Below, one piece after another: positions 17,400 to 26,209 of a stretch of DNA of 64,000 bases. Below the pieces are notes generated by a model. The model saw only the letters and a list, made by a program, of their open reading frames with translations. It did not search any database and was not told the DNA's origin. Position 1 is the stretch's first letter, and the number at the start of each line of letters is the position of its first letter. Made by a program: the position numbers and the translations under genes. This stretch comes from 66-474 sp050737995 (lineage in GTDB: Bacteria > Pseudomonadota > Gammaproteobacteria > Xanthomonadales > Rhodanobacteraceae), in contig JBOHYR010000141.1 in NCBI GenBank assembly GCA_050737995.1, positions 1 through 64,000 on the forward strand, given 5' to 3'.

Positions 17400-20030
17400 A
17401 TGGCAGAGCCCGCCAGTGAAGTAATTCGCGTCAATATCGAGGACGAGATGCGCCAGAGCTACCTCGACTACGCGATGAGCGTGATCGTGGGCCGCGCGCT
17501 TCCGGACGTGCGCGACGGTCTCAAGCCGGTGCATCGCCGCGTGTTGTTCGCGATGAACGAACTGGGCAACGCCTGGAACAAGTCGTACAAGAAATCCGCG
17601 CGCGTGGTCGGCGACGTGATCGGCAAATACCATCCGCACGGCGATTCGTCGGTCTACGACGCGATCGTACGCATGGCGCAGCCGTTCTCGCTGCGCTACC
17701 TGCTGGTGGACGGGCAGGGCAACTTCGGTTCCGTGGACGGCGACAGCCCGGCCGCGATGCGTTACACCGAAGTGCGCATGGCGCGCCTGACCCACGAACT
17801 GCTGGCCGACATCGACAAGGAAACCGTTGATTTCGGTCCCAACTACGACGAAAGCGAACACGAACCGCTGGTCCTGCCGACCCGTGTTCCAAACCTGCTT
17901 GTCAATGGTTCCGCCGGCATCGCGGTCGGCATGGCTACCAACATCCCGCCGCACAACATGGGCGATGTGATCGACGCCACCATCGCCCTGATCGACAACC
18001 CCGGGCTCGGCATCGACGAGTTGATGGAGCATATGCCCGGCCCGGATTTCCCCACCGCCGGCATCATCAACGGCGCGGCCGGCATCATCCACGCTTACAG
18101 AACTGGCCGTGGCCGAATCCTGGTGCGCGCGAAAACCGAAATCGAGACCAACGAACACGGTCACGAAGCGATCATCGCCACCGAGATCCCATATCAGGTC
18201 AACAAGGCGCGCCTGATCGAGAAAATCGCCGAACTGGTCAAGGAAAAAAAGATCGAGGGCATCAGCGGTCTGCGCGACGAGTCCGACAAGGACGGCATGC
18301 GCGTCGTGATCGAAGTGCGCAAGGACGCGATGGCCGACGTGGTGCTGAACAACCTGTTCCAGCAGACGCAGTTGCAGGTTACTTTCGGCATCAACATGGT
18401 TGCACTCGTCGAGGGTCAGCCGCGCCTGTTGAACCTCAAGGAAATCCTCGAGTCCTTCATCCGCCACCGGCGCGAAGTCGTCACCCGCCGCACGATTTTC
18501 GATTTGCGCAAGGCGCGCGCCCGCGCGCACGTGCTGGAAGGCCTCACCGTCGCCCTGGCCAACATCGACGCGATGATCGAATTGATCAAAACCTCGCCGT
18601 CGCCACAAGTGGCGCGTGAACGCATGCTGGCGCGCAAGTGGGAACCGGGCATGGTGCGCGCGATGCTCGAGGCGGCAGGAGCGGCGGCGACTCGTCCGGA
18701 GGATCTCGATCCGCATGCCGGTCTCGAGGACGACGGCTATCAACTTTCGGAGGTGCAGGCCAGGGAAATCCTGGAGATGCGCCTGCATCGCCTGACCGGC
18801 CTCGAGCAGGACAAGCTCACCGACGAGTACAAGCAGTTGCTGGAGACCATCCGCGGCCTGATCTCGATCCTCGAGGATCCGGACAAGCTGCTGGATGTGA
18901 TCCGCACCGAACTGATCGAGATGAAGGATCTGTACGGCGATCCACGTCGCACGCAAATCCTGCACACGCAGGAGGATCTGGAAACGCTGGATCTGATCGA
19001 ACAGGAAGACGTGGTCGTCACTCTGTCGCACACCGGCTATTGCAAGCGCCAGTCGCTGGACATTTATCGTGCGCAGAAACGAGGCGGCAGGGGCCGTTCC
19101 GCGACCAGCATGAAGGAGGAGGATTTCGTCGAACGGCTGTGGATCGTCAATACCCATGACACCCTGCTCACCTTCACAAGCGCGGGACGGGTGTACTGGC
19201 TCAGCGTGTACCGCATCCCCGAAGCCAGTCCCGGCGCGCGCGGCAGGCCGATCGTGAATCTGCTGCCATTGCAGGAAGACGAGACGGTGCAGGCAGTGCT
19301 GCCCGTACGCGAGTACGACGAAAACCGTTTCGTGTTCTTCGCCACCCGTCACGGTACCGTCAAGAAAACGCCGCTCAAGGAATTCGAATTCCAGTTGCAG
19401 AAGGGCAAGCTGGCGATCGGTCTCGACGACGGCGACGGTCTCGTGGAGGCTGAACTCACCGACGGCAACTGCGATATTCTGCTGTTCGCCTCCAACGGCA
19501 AGGCCGCGCGCTTTGCCGGTGGGCAAGTGCGCCCAATGGGGCGCACTGCGCGTGGCGTGCGCGGCATGCGCCTCGCCGATGGCGTGCATCTGGTGTCGAT
19601 GATCGTCGCCGATCAGAGCACCGAAGCCAATGGTTGCGATGTGCTTACCGCAACCGAGCGCGGTTATGGCAAGCGCACGCCGCTCGCCGATTTCCCGCGC
19701 AAGGGCCGCGGTTCGCAAGGCGTGATCGCAATCCAGTGCTCAGGGCGCAATGGCGCGCTGGTCGCCGCGGTGTGCGCCGACGAGCGCCACGAACTGATGC
19801 TGATTTCCAATCAGGGCACGCTGGTGCGTACCCGCGTCGCCGAGATCTCGCAGGTCGGCCGCAACACCCAGGGCGTCACCCTGATCCGGCTGCCCGACGA
19901 CGAGAAACTGGTCGGCGTGGTGCGGATCGAGAATGAGGGCGATGACAACGTGGAAACGAACGGCGCGGACACAGGTTCCGACGATGACTTGTCATCCGGC
20001 TCGGACGGAGCGACAGAATCAGAAGCGTGA
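17400..20030 (+). CDS. gyrA: DNA gyrase subunit A
   Basis: 876 residues. Breakage-reunion subunit of gyrase, which introduces negative supercoils with GyrB. The catalytic Tyr122 (AAMRYTEVR) and the quinolone-region residues Ser83 and Asp87 (HGDSSVYD) fall at exactly the Escherichia coli numbers. This fixes the start at 17400 rather than the ATG six bases earlier, and AGGA is 9 nt upstream. Ser83/Asp87 are the quinolone-susceptible residues. The GyrA-box QKRGGRG is present in the C-terminal DNA-wrapping domain. The end is an acidic Asp/Glu/Ser tail. Confidence 0.97.
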   Translation: MAEPASEVIRVNIEDEMRQSYLDYAMSVIVGRALPDVRDGLKPVHRRVLFAMNELGNAWNKSYKKSARVVGDVIGKYHPHGDSSVYDAIVRMAQPFSLRYLLVDGQGNFGSVDGDSPAAMRYTEVRMARLTHELLADIDKETVDFGPNYDESEHEPLVLPTRVPNLLVNGSAGIAVGMATNIPPHNMGDVIDATIALIDNPGLGIDELMEHMPGPDFPTAGIINGAAGIIHAYRTGRGRILVRAKTEIETNEHGHEAIIATEIPYQVNKARLIEKIAELVKEKKIEGISGLRDESDKDGMRVVIEVRKDAMADVVLNNLFQQTQLQVTFGINMVALVEGQPRLLNLKEILESFIRHRREVVTRRTIFDLRKARARAHVLEGLTVALANIDAMIELIKTSPSPQVARERMLARKWEPGMVRAMLEAAGAAATRPEDLDPHAGLEDDGYQLSEVQAREILEMRLHRLTGLEQDKLTDEYKQLLETIRGLISILEDPDKLLDVIRTELIEMKDLYGDPRRTQILHTQEDLETLDLIEQEDVVVTLSHTGYCKRQSLDIYRAQKRGGRGRSATSMKEEDFVERLWIVNTHDTLLTFTSAGRVYWLSVYRIPEASPGARGRPIVNLLPLQEDETVQAVLPVREYDENRFVFFATRHGTVKKTPLKEFEFQLQKGKLAIGLDDGDGLVEAELTDGNCDILLFASNGKAARFAGGQVRPMGRTARGVRGMRLADGVHLVSMIVADQSTEANGCDVLTATERGYGKRTPLADFPRKGRGSQGVIAIQCSGRNGALVAAVCADERHELMLISNQGTLVRTRVAEISQVGRNTQGVTLIRLPDDEKLVGVVRIENEGDDNVETNGADTGSDDDLSSGSDGATESEA

Positions 20031-20095
20031 TCGGTAGCCGGTAGGTGAGGTTGCAGCCGGACTTGATCCGGGGGGCAACGGTACGCTACGCGCCC

Positions 20096-20605
20096 TCAGG
20101 CGGACCGCTCAGGGTTTTTTGGAGCATGTTCCTTTGCAATGAACTGGATGCCATCGCTCGCCTTAAGAACGCGAAGGAGTTCTACAGCGATTTCACGGGA
20201 AGTTTGCGATTGCTCGCCTAGGCCCGTTGGATAGTACACACGGTCAATGTCCAGATGCGTTATGGCGGCGCCATATCCTACGACCATCGCCATCTCCGTG
20301 ATCATTTCAAGATTTTTATTTTGTCGCTGATGCCATCCGTTTGGATTGTTCATACCAGCGTTATTCAGCATGTCGAAGTACTCATGCCAGAGCTGGCGCA
20401 CATGGACAGAGTCGTGAAAAGCCACATCGATCATGTTAAGCGCACGCACATTTTCGTTCACGATTGGTGAGTGTCGCGTGCCGATGAGCGTGTTGAATAT
20501 CCACAGCTTCTGATCCTGCCTTTCTTTTCGGTTCTGCAGAAACACCGTTATCAGAACAGCTACAACGGGCGATAGCAAAATCGCCAGAATGTTCACCCAC
20601 ATCAT
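20096..20605 (-). CDS. Hypothetical membrane-anchored protein, DUF6680-like
   Basis: 169 residues. The first ~25 residues form a single transmembrane helix (ILAILLSPVVAVLITVFLQ) followed by the charged NRKERQDQK, then a soluble helical domain (FNTLIGTRHSPIVNENVRALNMID, HVRQLWHEYFDMLN). This layout looks like the DUF6680 family, which has no known function; the assignment is from memory and tentative. The base composition is clearly lower in GC than the flanking genes, and A/T-ending codons are frequent, which suggests recent acquisition. The ATG at 20605 follows GGGGAT. It is a single gene between gyrA and the peroxiredoxin gene. Confidence 0.7.
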   Translation of the reverse strand: MMWVNILAILLSPVVAVLITVFLQNRKERQDQKLWIFNTLIGTRHSPIVNENVRALNMIDVAFHDSVHVRQLWHEYFDMLNNAGMNNPNGWHQRQNKNLEMITEMAMVVGYGAAITHLDIDRVYYPTGLGEQSQTSREIAVELLRVLKASDGIQFIAKEHAPKNPERSA

Positions 20606-20700
20606 GCCCTATCCCCAAAGGTTTGATGAATTCAAAAGCAAGTGTAGACCGGATGCATCCACGGAGCAGAGGTATCAGAGACTCGGCTGCGCTACTCTGA

Positions 20701-21177
20701 TCAAATCGCCGCCAGCATCGCCTCCGCGCTGGACACACGGAACTCTCCGGGTGCCTCGGTGTGGAGCACCTTCACGACGCCATCCTCGGCGTACAGCGCG
20801 AAGCGTTTGGAGCGCAGGCCCATCCCGAACTTGCTGCCGTCCATTTCAAGGCCCAGCGCCTTGGCGAAATCGGCGTTGCCGTCGGCCAGCATCAGCATGC
20901 CATCGGGTGCGTTGCGGTGCTCGGCCCAGGCTTTCATCACGAATGCGTCGTTGACGGCCATGCAGGCGACGTCGATGCCGCGTTTCCTGAAGTCGTCGTA
21001 GTGCTCGACGTAACCGGGCAGATGGCGCTCCGAGCAGGTTGGTGTGAACGCGCCGGGCACCGAGAACAACACCACCTTCTTTCCCCTGAACACATCGTCG
21101 GTGGTCAGTTGCTGCACGCCGTCGCGCAGGATGGCGAAGGTTGCGGCGGGGATACGGTCGCCGATCTGGATGGTCAT
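20701..21177 (-). CDS. Peroxiredoxin, Prx5 type
   Basis: 158 residues, cytosolic. A thiol peroxidase that reduces H2O2 and organic peroxides. The peroxidatic Cys48 is in PGAFTPTCSERHLPGY, the Prx5 signature. A second cysteine, Cys72, is at DVACMAV. No fused glutaredoxin domain follows, so it would use glutathione/glutaredoxin or thioredoxin from elsewhere. The ATG at 21177 gives MTIQIGDRIP, the normal family start. Divergent from the hsp20 gene. Confidence 0.93.
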   Translation of the reverse strand: MTIQIGDRIPAATFAILRDGVQQLTTDDVFRGKKVVLFSVPGAFTPTCSERHLPGYVEHYDDFRKRGIDVACMAVNDAFVMKAWAEHRNAPDGMLMLADGNADFAKALGLEMDGSKFGMGLRSKRFALYAEDGVVKVLHTEAPGEFRVSSAEAMLAAI

Positions 21178-21326
21178 GCTGGGTGACTCCGGGTGGGGTT
21201 TGGAATCCCGCCATCCTAGCGCCGATACGGCTTCGTCGCAGCCTTGAAACCTGTCGCCGCGGCCCTACCTATTCCGCAAGCGGCCCGTAGGGCCTAACCG
21301 TCATTGGAATGAGAGGAGCAACACCC

Positions 21327-21776
21327 ATGAACACCATTCGTCACACCCCCTGGGGCGCCACTGGTGCGCTACCGCAGGAATTCAAGCAGGCGTTCGGCCG
21401 GTTTTTCGACCTGGAAGATGCCGACCAGTCCGACGTGGTCACCAGCCAGTGGGCACCGCGTGTGGACATCCACGAGGAAGACAAGCGCTTCGTGATCGAG
21501 GCCGATATCCCCGGCGTCGATCCCAAGGGCATCGAAGTGCACATGGACAAGGGAATCCTGTCGATTCGCGGTGAGCGCAAATCCGGGAACAAGGCCGAGA
21601 ACGGCAAGTACACCCGCGTAGAGCGTTCGCATGGCGCGTTCTACCGTCGCTTTGCGCTGCCTGACAGCGCCAATCCGGATGGCATTTCCGCCACTGGCCG
21701 GCACGGCGTGCTGGAGATCGAAATTCCCAAGCGCCCGGAAACCACGCCGCGCAAGATCGATATCAAGATCGGCTAG
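21327..21776 (+). CDS. Small heat-shock protein, Hsp20/IbpA family
   Basis: 149 residues. An ATP-independent holdase chaperone. The alpha-crystallin domain spans about residues 42-140 (WAPRVDIHEEDKRFVIEADIPG, GILSIRGER, GAFYRRFALPD, GVLEIEIPK) and is followed by an IxI-type tail (KIDIKIG), used for oligomer contacts. The ATG at 21327 is preceded by GAGAGGAG at a normal distance; the upstream ATG at 21309 lies before that site. It is followed 178 nt later by the DnaJ-like cbpA, a natural stress pair, although a repeat stem-loop lies between them. Confidence 0.94.
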   Translation: MNTIRHTPWGATGALPQEFKQAFGRFFDLEDADQSDVVTSQWAPRVDIHEEDKRFVIEADIPGVDPKGIEVHMDKGILSIRGERKSGNKAENGKYTRVERSHGAFYRRFALPDSANPDGISATGRHGVLEIEIPKRPETTPRKIDIKIG

Positions 21777-21786
21777 GTGGCCAAAG

Positions 21787-21810
21787 TCCTCCCCCCTTCA
21801 AGGGGGAGGA
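21787..21810. repeat. CT/GA-rich stem-loop repeat (family B)
   Basis: TCCTCCCCC and GGGGGAGGA pair perfectly around CTTCAA. Similar pyrimidine/purine stems occur at 26105-26208 and 52962-53063. It lies 11 nt after hsp20 and may also act as its transcript end. Confidence 0.7.
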
Positions 21811-21953
21811 GAAAACCTGGCCGCACTTGATGGGTTCGAATCCAGATTGCGGTTTGGTCAAGCCCGGGATTTCCTGTACGCGGGTTTGGCCCGTAATATC
21901 AAACCGGCGGCGGAGCGATCCACCCCAGGTCTTGTCCGATCGCGGGAGGCTCG

Positions 21954-22868
21954 ATGGAGTTCCAGGATTACTACGACACGCTCGGCGTCAAGGCCGGCGC
22001 CGGCGACGACGAGATCAAGTCGGCGTATCGCAAGCTCGCGCGCAAGTACCACCCGGACAAGAACAAGGAAGCTGGCGCCGAGGACAAGTTCAAGGCGATC
22101 AGCGAGGCCTACGAGGTCCTGCACGACAAGCAGAAGCGCGCGGCTTACGACAACCTGCGTGCGGGGGGCTACCGTGGTGGCGACAACTTCCGGCCGCCGC
22201 CGGGTTGGCAGCAGCAGGCGCCAGGTGGCTTCGAGTTCCGTGATGTCGGTGGCGGCGACGCAGGTGGGTTCAGCGACTTCTTTGAATCCCTGTTCGGCGG
22301 CCGTGGCGCGGGTCCGCGCGCGCAACAGCGGGGTCCGATCCGTGGCAACAACGTGCGTGCGGCAGTCGAGATCGACCTGCGCACGGCGTACTCGGGAGGC
22401 AAGCAGAGATTCGGCCTGCGCGACGCGACGGGCGAGCGCACTCTGGAGGTCAACATTCCGGCCGGCATCCTGCCCGGCAAGGTCATCCGTCTGAGCGGCC
22501 AGGGTGAGCCCGGTTACAACGGCGGACCAACCGGCGACCTGATGCTTGAAATACACGTTCGCGACGATCCGCAGTTCAAGCTGCACGGCCGCGACATCGA
22601 GGTCGAAGTGCCGGTATCGCCGTGGGAAGCCGCGCTGGGTGCGAAGGTGCCGGTGCCGACGCTGGGTGGCAACGTCGAATTGCGAATTCCGGCGGGTTCG
22701 CGCAGCGGGCGCAAGTTGCGTCTGAAGGGGCGCGGCATGCCCGGCCGGGCACCGGGCGACCAGATCGTTGCCTTGTCGATCCAGGTTCCACCCGCGGACG
22801 ACGACAAAGCCAAGGACGCCTATGCGGCGTTCGAGGAGGCGTTCAAGGGGTTCGATCCGCGCAGTTGA
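21954..22868 (+). CDS. cbpA: Curved-DNA-binding DnaJ-type protein
   Basis: 304 residues. N-terminal J domain (YYDTLGVKAGAGDDEIKSAY, with HPD at 33-35), a Gly/Phe/Arg-rich linker (residues 75-125) and two C-terminal DnaJ beta domains (AYSGGKQRFGL, LPGKVIRLSGQG, LRLKGRGMPG). The zinc-finger repeats of DnaJ are absent, which is the CbpA layout. It is a DnaK co-chaperone and nucleoid-binding protein. The ATG at 21954 follows gggaggctcg. It lies next to hsp20 in the same orientation and ends 15 nt from the convergent receiver gene. Confidence 0.92.
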   Translation: MEFQDYYDTLGVKAGAGDDEIKSAYRKLARKYHPDKNKEAGAEDKFKAISEAYEVLHDKQKRAAYDNLRAGGYRGGDNFRPPPGWQQQAPGGFEFRDVGGGDAGGFSDFFESLFGGRGAGPRAQQRGPIRGNNVRAAVEIDLRTAYSGGKQRFGLRDATGERTLEVNIPAGILPGKVIRLSGQGEPGYNGGPTGDLMLEIHVRDDPQFKLHGRDIEVEVPVSPWEAALGAKVPVPTLGGNVELRIPAGSRSGRKLRLKGRGMPGRAPGDQIVALSIQVPPADDDKAKDAYAAFEEAFKGFDPRS

Positions 22869-22883
22869 ATCCGTGCAGAGCGT

Positions 22884-23252
22884 TCAACGGACGCCGAGAT
22901 TGTCGTTCAACGCCTTGGTCAGATCCACCTCGTTCACCGGCTTGGTGACGAAAGCCTTGGCGCCTTGCCGCATTCCCCAAACCTTGTCCGTGTCCTGATC
23001 CTTGGTGGTAACCAGAATCACCGGAATGTGCGAGGTGTCCGGATCCTTGGAAATCGCACGCGTGGCCTGAAAACCATTGAGGTTGGGCATGACCACATCC
23101 ATGAGGACGAGGTCTGGTTTGTCGCGCTTGGCCGCTTCCACGCCGGCGGCGCCATCCACTGCGGTCAGGGTTTGGTGGCCGAGTTTTTCCACCAGCCGCT
23201 TCAACCCTTCCAGTTGGGACGGCGAATCGTCGACGATCAGGATGCGTGCCAT
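22884..23252 (-). CDS. pilH: Single-domain response regulator, PilH-like
   Basis: 122 residues, one receiver domain with no output domain. The acidic pocket is Asp8/Asp9, the phosphoacceptor Asp52 (LVLMDVVMP), and the conserved Lys lies in FVTKPV. The segments LMDVVMPNLNGFQATR and VTTKDQDTDKVWGMRQGAK are those of the PilH regulators of type IV pilus twitching motility. No pilG, pilI, pilJ or chpA gene is beside it. The ATG at 23252 has GGGGAG 6 nt upstream. A related chemotaxis receiver cannot be excluded. Confidence 0.82.
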   Translation of the reverse strand: MARILIVDDSPSQLEGLKRLVEKLGHQTLTAVDGAAGVEAAKRDKPDLVLMDVVMPNLNGFQATRAISKDPDTSHIPVILVTTKDQDTDKVWGMRQGAKAFVTKPVNEVDLTKALNDNLGVR

Positions 23253-23411
23253 GCAGAACTCCCCACAACGGTTGCCGGCATTGTAGGCAACCACGGCCCA
23301 AAGCGCCACGCTTGCGGCAACCCGTGCATTGTGCTTGAAACGATGTTGAGATCGTGAAGAAACTATTGGTGAAATCAATAAGTTACGAACGAATCATCAG
23401 ATACGATCGAG

Positions 23412-24416
<1,005 letters not shown>

Positions 24417-24434
24417 TTTGTGGATTCCCTGTAC

Positions 24435-24644
24435 GTCATTCCGGCGCAAACCGGAATCCATTGTGATTAGTCACCCAAGTAATTCGTGATACGAACCGTG
24501 CCACTTCTAGTTCGTCATCCCGGCTTTCGCCGGGATGACGAGCAGGAACTGTGTCCCGGATCGATACACGTCCCTCTACTGTCCGGGACGAAACTGTCTG
24601 GAACTGGATCCCGTGTCGTCGTACGTCCCTGTACTGCACGGGAT
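24435..24644. repeat. Cluster of palindromic repeat units (family A) between acuI and lpdA
   Basis: Four stem-loops in a row: CATTCCGG...CCGGAATC at 24437-24458; CGTCATCCCGG / CCGGGATGACG at 24513-24540; GTCCCGG / CCGGGAC at 24553-24589; ATCCCGTG / CACGGGAT at 24608-24644. The last two carry almost the same loop core, ACGTCCCT[C/G]TACTG, and look like related copies with changed stems. They fill the gap after lpdA and could also form its transcript end. Confidence 0.75.
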
Positions 24645-24659
24645 GGAGTCATCCTGACT

Positions 24660-26081
24660 TCAATTGGCTTTGTGGATCGCGCGTTTGTCCACGGAAAGCG
24701 CGGCTTCGTGCACGACTTCGCTGAGGGTCGGGTGGGCATGGACGATGCGGGCGAGGTCCTCGGCGGCACCCTTGAATTCCATCGCGACCACGGCTTCGGC
24801 GATCAGTTCGGACACCACCGGGCCGCACATGTGCACGCCGAGGATGCGATCGGTTTCCGCGTGCGCAATGACCTTCACCAGACCCGCCGGCTCGTTCATC
24901 GCCACGGCACGGCCGTTGGCGGCGAATGGAAAGGAGCCTGTCTTGTATGGGATGCCTTCGTCCTTGCACTGCTTTTCGGTCTTGCCGGTCCAGGCTATCT
25001 CCGGCTCGGTGTAGATGACCCAAGGGATTACGCCGTAGTCGACGTGTCCGGCGCGGCCCGCGATCAGCTCGGCAACCATCACACCTTCCTCTGACCCCTT
25101 GTGTGCCAGCATTGCGCCGCGAACACAGTCGCCGATGGCCCACACGCCGTCGACGCCGGTCCAGCAGTGTTCGTCCACCTCGATGCGGGCGCGGTCGTCG
25201 GTCTTGACGCTGGTACCGTCACCGAGCAGATCCTTGGTGTACGCGCGGCGGCCGACCGCGACAAGCAGCTTGTCCACGGTGACCTTGTGCTCGCCGTCCT
25301 TGTCGGCGTAGGTGACTTCGACCGCATTCTTCTTGATCTCGGCCTTGCCGACCTTGGCGCCGAGATGGATGTCGAGGCCCTGTTTCTTGAATTCGCGTGC
25401 CGCCGCCTTCGCGATGTCCTGATCGGCGGTGCCCAGGAATTCGGGTAATGCTTCGAGAATCGTGACTTCCGAGCCGAGGCGTTTCCATACCGAACCGAGT
25501 TCGAGGCCGATCACGCCCGCACCGATTACGCCGAGACGTTTCGGCGTCTTGTCCATGTCGAGCGCGCCGGCATTGTCGAGGATGTACTTGTTGTCGAACT
25601 TCGCGAACGGCAGTTCGATCGGCACCGAGCCGGTTGCGAGGATGACGTTGGCAGCCTGCAACGACTGCTTGCCGCCATCGGCGCCGGTCACCTCGACGTT
25701 GTTGCCCTTGAGCAGCTTGCCGGTTCCGAAGAACGGCGTGACCTTGTTGGCCTTGAACAGCAGCGCCACGCCGCCGGTGAACTGTTTGACGATCTTGTCC
25801 TTGCGGCCGACCATCGTGGTGACGTCGATCTTCGGATCCTTCGCCGTGATGCCATGTACGTCGAAGTGCCGGGTCAGGTTCCAGAACTGCTTCGATGAGT
25901 CCAGCAGCGCCTTGGAAGGAATGCACCCGACGTTGAGGCAGGTTCCGCCGAGCGCCTGCTTGCCGTCCTTGCCTTTGAATGCGTCGACGCAGGCCACTTT
26001 CAAGCCCAGTTGCGCCGCGCGGATCGCGCAGACGTAACCGGCCGGGCCGGCGCCGATGACGATGATATCGAACTTGTCCAT
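24660..26081 (-). CDS. lpdA: Dihydrolipoyl dehydrogenase (E3)
   Basis: 473 residues. A flavoprotein disulfide reductase that reoxidises dihydrolipoamide of the 2-oxoglutarate dehydrogenase complex using NAD. It has the FAD motif IVIGAGPAGYVCAIRAAQLG, the redox disulfide GGTCLNVGCIPSK, the NAD site GVIGAGVIGLELGSVW, the FAD segment VWAIGDCVRG, and the C-terminal dimer His/Glu motif HAHPTLSEVVHEA. It is the third gene of sucA-sucB-lpdA; the 128-nt gap from sucB holds repeat stems. The ATG at 26081 gives the family N-terminus. Confidence 0.96.
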   Translation of the reverse strand: MDKFDIIVIGAGPAGYVCAIRAAQLGLKVACVDAFKGKDGKQALGGTCLNVGCIPSKALLDSSKQFWNLTRHFDVHGITAKDPKIDVTTMVGRKDKIVKQFTGGVALLFKANKVTPFFGTGKLLKGNNVEVTGADGGKQSLQAANVILATGSVPIELPFAKFDNKYILDNAGALDMDKTPKRLGVIGAGVIGLELGSVWKRLGSEVTILEALPEFLGTADQDIAKAAAREFKKQGLDIHLGAKVGKAEIKKNAVEVTYADKDGEHKVTVDKLLVAVGRRAYTKDLLGDGTSVKTDDRARIEVDEHCWTGVDGVWAIGDCVRGAMLAHKGSEEGVMVAELIAGRAGHVDYGVIPWVIYTEPEIAWTGKTEKQCKDEGIPYKTGSFPFAANGRAVAMNEPAGLVKVIAHAETDRILGVHMCGPVVSELIAEAVVAMEFKGAAEDLARIVHAHPTLSEVVHEAALSVDKRAIHKAN

Positions 26082-26104
26082 GAAGGTTCCTTGACTCGTT
26101 GTTT

Positions 26105-26208
26105 CCCTCCCATTAAAGGGGAGGGTAGGGTGGGGACGGGTTTGGATTCAGGCGACGGTCGATGACACCATCCCCATCACGGACCCTTGAAGGGGAAGGA
26201 GTTGAGGC
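26105..26208. repeat. CT/GA-rich stem-loop repeats (family B) between sucB and lpdA
   Basis: CCCTCCC / GGGAGGG around ATTAAAG at 26105-26125, then a second, looser purine/pyrimidine stem around ACCCTTGAAGGGG near 26180-26200. Same character as 21787-21810 and 52962-53063. Confidence 0.6.
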
Positions 26209-26209
26209 A

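Noticed and set aside
17376..19718. A 780-codon open frame antisense to gyrA
   Set aside because: Same reason; the sense strand is GyrA with residues at exact E. coli positions.
24417..24461. N-terminal extension of the acuI frame (MDSGLRRND...)
   Set aside because: It is encoded by a palindromic intergenic repeat; the same 'MDSG' type of extension appears before sucB from another copy.
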